Below, in pieces: positions 63,527 through 64,000 of a DNA stretch of 64,000 nucleotides (the stretch's first letter is position 1; every line of letters starts with the position of its first letter). The stretch is from contig JAHYJD010000004.1 of the NCBI GenBank assembly GCA_019429365.1, positions 1 to 64,000 on the forward strand, in the 5' to 3' direction. Source of the stretch: Bacteroidales bacterium (GTDB lineage Bacteria > Bacteroidota > Bacteroidia > Bacteroidales > UBA7960). The notes beneath the pieces are model-generated. The model saw nothing but the letters and a program-made list of their open reading frames with translations. It made no database searches and was not told the origin of the DNA. The translations under genes and the position numbers were made by a program.

Positions 63527-64000
63527 ATGCTGCGGAAATTTTTTATGTGGTTTTTTGTTTGGTGCCTGGCGGTAGCTCCAACCTTTGCTCAGAAACAAAA
63601 GGATATTGTTGTTAATGAATTTGCCGCCCTCGAGGATTCGCTGCATCGAATGGCCATGTCGATCATCGAACCCAGGGATGACCATGAACGCCTTGAAAGG
63701 AATGCCGCTTTTGAGGTCGCCCTTCGTGAGGCCTTGCTGCTCGACAGTACGTTGACCAATCGTTTCGACTCGGTTCGGACGGTCTCATTTTTACACAGCC
63801 CCGACGCTAGGTTTCGGATTGTGAGCTGGTACGTACCCCTGCTGAGCGGGCAGTTCCGGTATTTTGGCTTTGTGCAGGTTGCTCCCACCAGAAAGGAGCC
63901 CGGGCAACTGATTCCGCTTACAGATATGACGGCAAGTCTTACCCAGGTCTCGGCCAGGGAACTGGGCCCCGACGAATGGTATGGGGCCTATTATTACGAG
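63527..64000 (+). CDS. Exported hypothetical protein, N-terminal part (partial)
   Basis: An ATG at 63527 opens a frame that runs off the end of the window (158 codons). The start MLRKFFMWFFVWCLAVAPTFAQ is a signal peptide with a clear cleavage site. The next 130 residues contain a Glu-rich helix (LERNAAFEVALREALLL) and then beta-strand-like sequence (RFRIVSWYVPLLSGQFRYFGF). I do not recognise the family. Codon use and the upstream promoter support a real gene. Confidence 0.75.
   Translation, partial: MLRKFFMWFFVWCLAVAPTFAQKQKDIVVNEFAALEDSLHRMAMSIIEPRDDHERLERNAAFEVALREALLLDSTLTNRFDSVRTVSFLHSPDARFRIVSWYVPLLSGQFRYFGFVQVAPTRKEPGQLIPLTDMTASLTQVSARELGPDEWYGAYYYE

Overview
The window is a chromosomal stretch from a member of the Bacteroidota, probably a Bacteroidales/Marinilabiliales-type anaerobe or facultative anaerobe. 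Three things point there. Many genes are preceded by the Bacteroidota -7 promoter box TAnnTTTG. The gene families are typical of the phylum: DUF4293, a barrel protein with helix-hairpin-helix repeats, a PorV/PorQ-like protein, serine palmitoyltransferase, a TonB receptor with a carboxypeptidase-regulatory N-domain, and FadL. Rho also carries a very long disordered insertion. I saw no tRNA, rRNA, CRISPR array, prophage or insertion sequence. Most of the window is housekeeping and transport genes, and both ends are cut through genes.

Layout. 0-10 kb: end of an outer-membrane barrel gene, an MFS carrier, a cysteine synthase with an unusual Cys-rich tail, a POT peptide transporter, a two-gene outer-membrane operon, purE, a BON-LysM protein and dodecin. 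10-20 kb: beta-carbonic anhydrase, a small lipoprotein, a double-dehydrogenase fusion coupled to a CPBP membrane protease, an M3-like lipoprotein peptidase, and a tightly overlapped mtaB/IMPase/antiporter operon. 20-22 kb: serine palmitoyltransferase overlapping a short-chain dehydrogenase, a likely sphingolipid entry module.

22-28 kb is the most interesting region. A ModE-type regulator, a TonB-dependent receptor and a WtpA-like tungstate/molybdate-binding lipoprotein lie in one direction. A near-perfect ModE-box palindrome sits at the receptor promoter. A divergent lipoprotein appears to carry two cofactor-less sulfite-oxidase-fold domains. Together they suggest TonB-driven outer-membrane acquisition of molybdate or tungstate, or of a carrier of them.

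28-40 kb: OmpA-family protein, carbamate kinase plus ornithine carbamoyltransferase, a BlaI-type repressor with two operators framing its own promoter next to a decayed M56 sensor gene, FadL, YjbQ, a copper P-type ATPase, and Rho. 40-57 kb: DUF4293, an ornithine-racemase-like enzyme, GNAT, SSS symporter, radical SAM protein, AbgT carrier, LOG protein, two double-domain universal stress proteins sharing a C-terminal tail, aroBA, proline dehydrogenase, an rRNA methyltransferase, and an exported PCM methyltransferase coupled to a polytopic spermidine-synthase-like protein. 57-64 kb: two tandem paralogues that join a macroglobulin-like N-region to a TonB plug domain without a barrel, an acyl-CoA reductase, and the start of an exported protein cut by the window edge.
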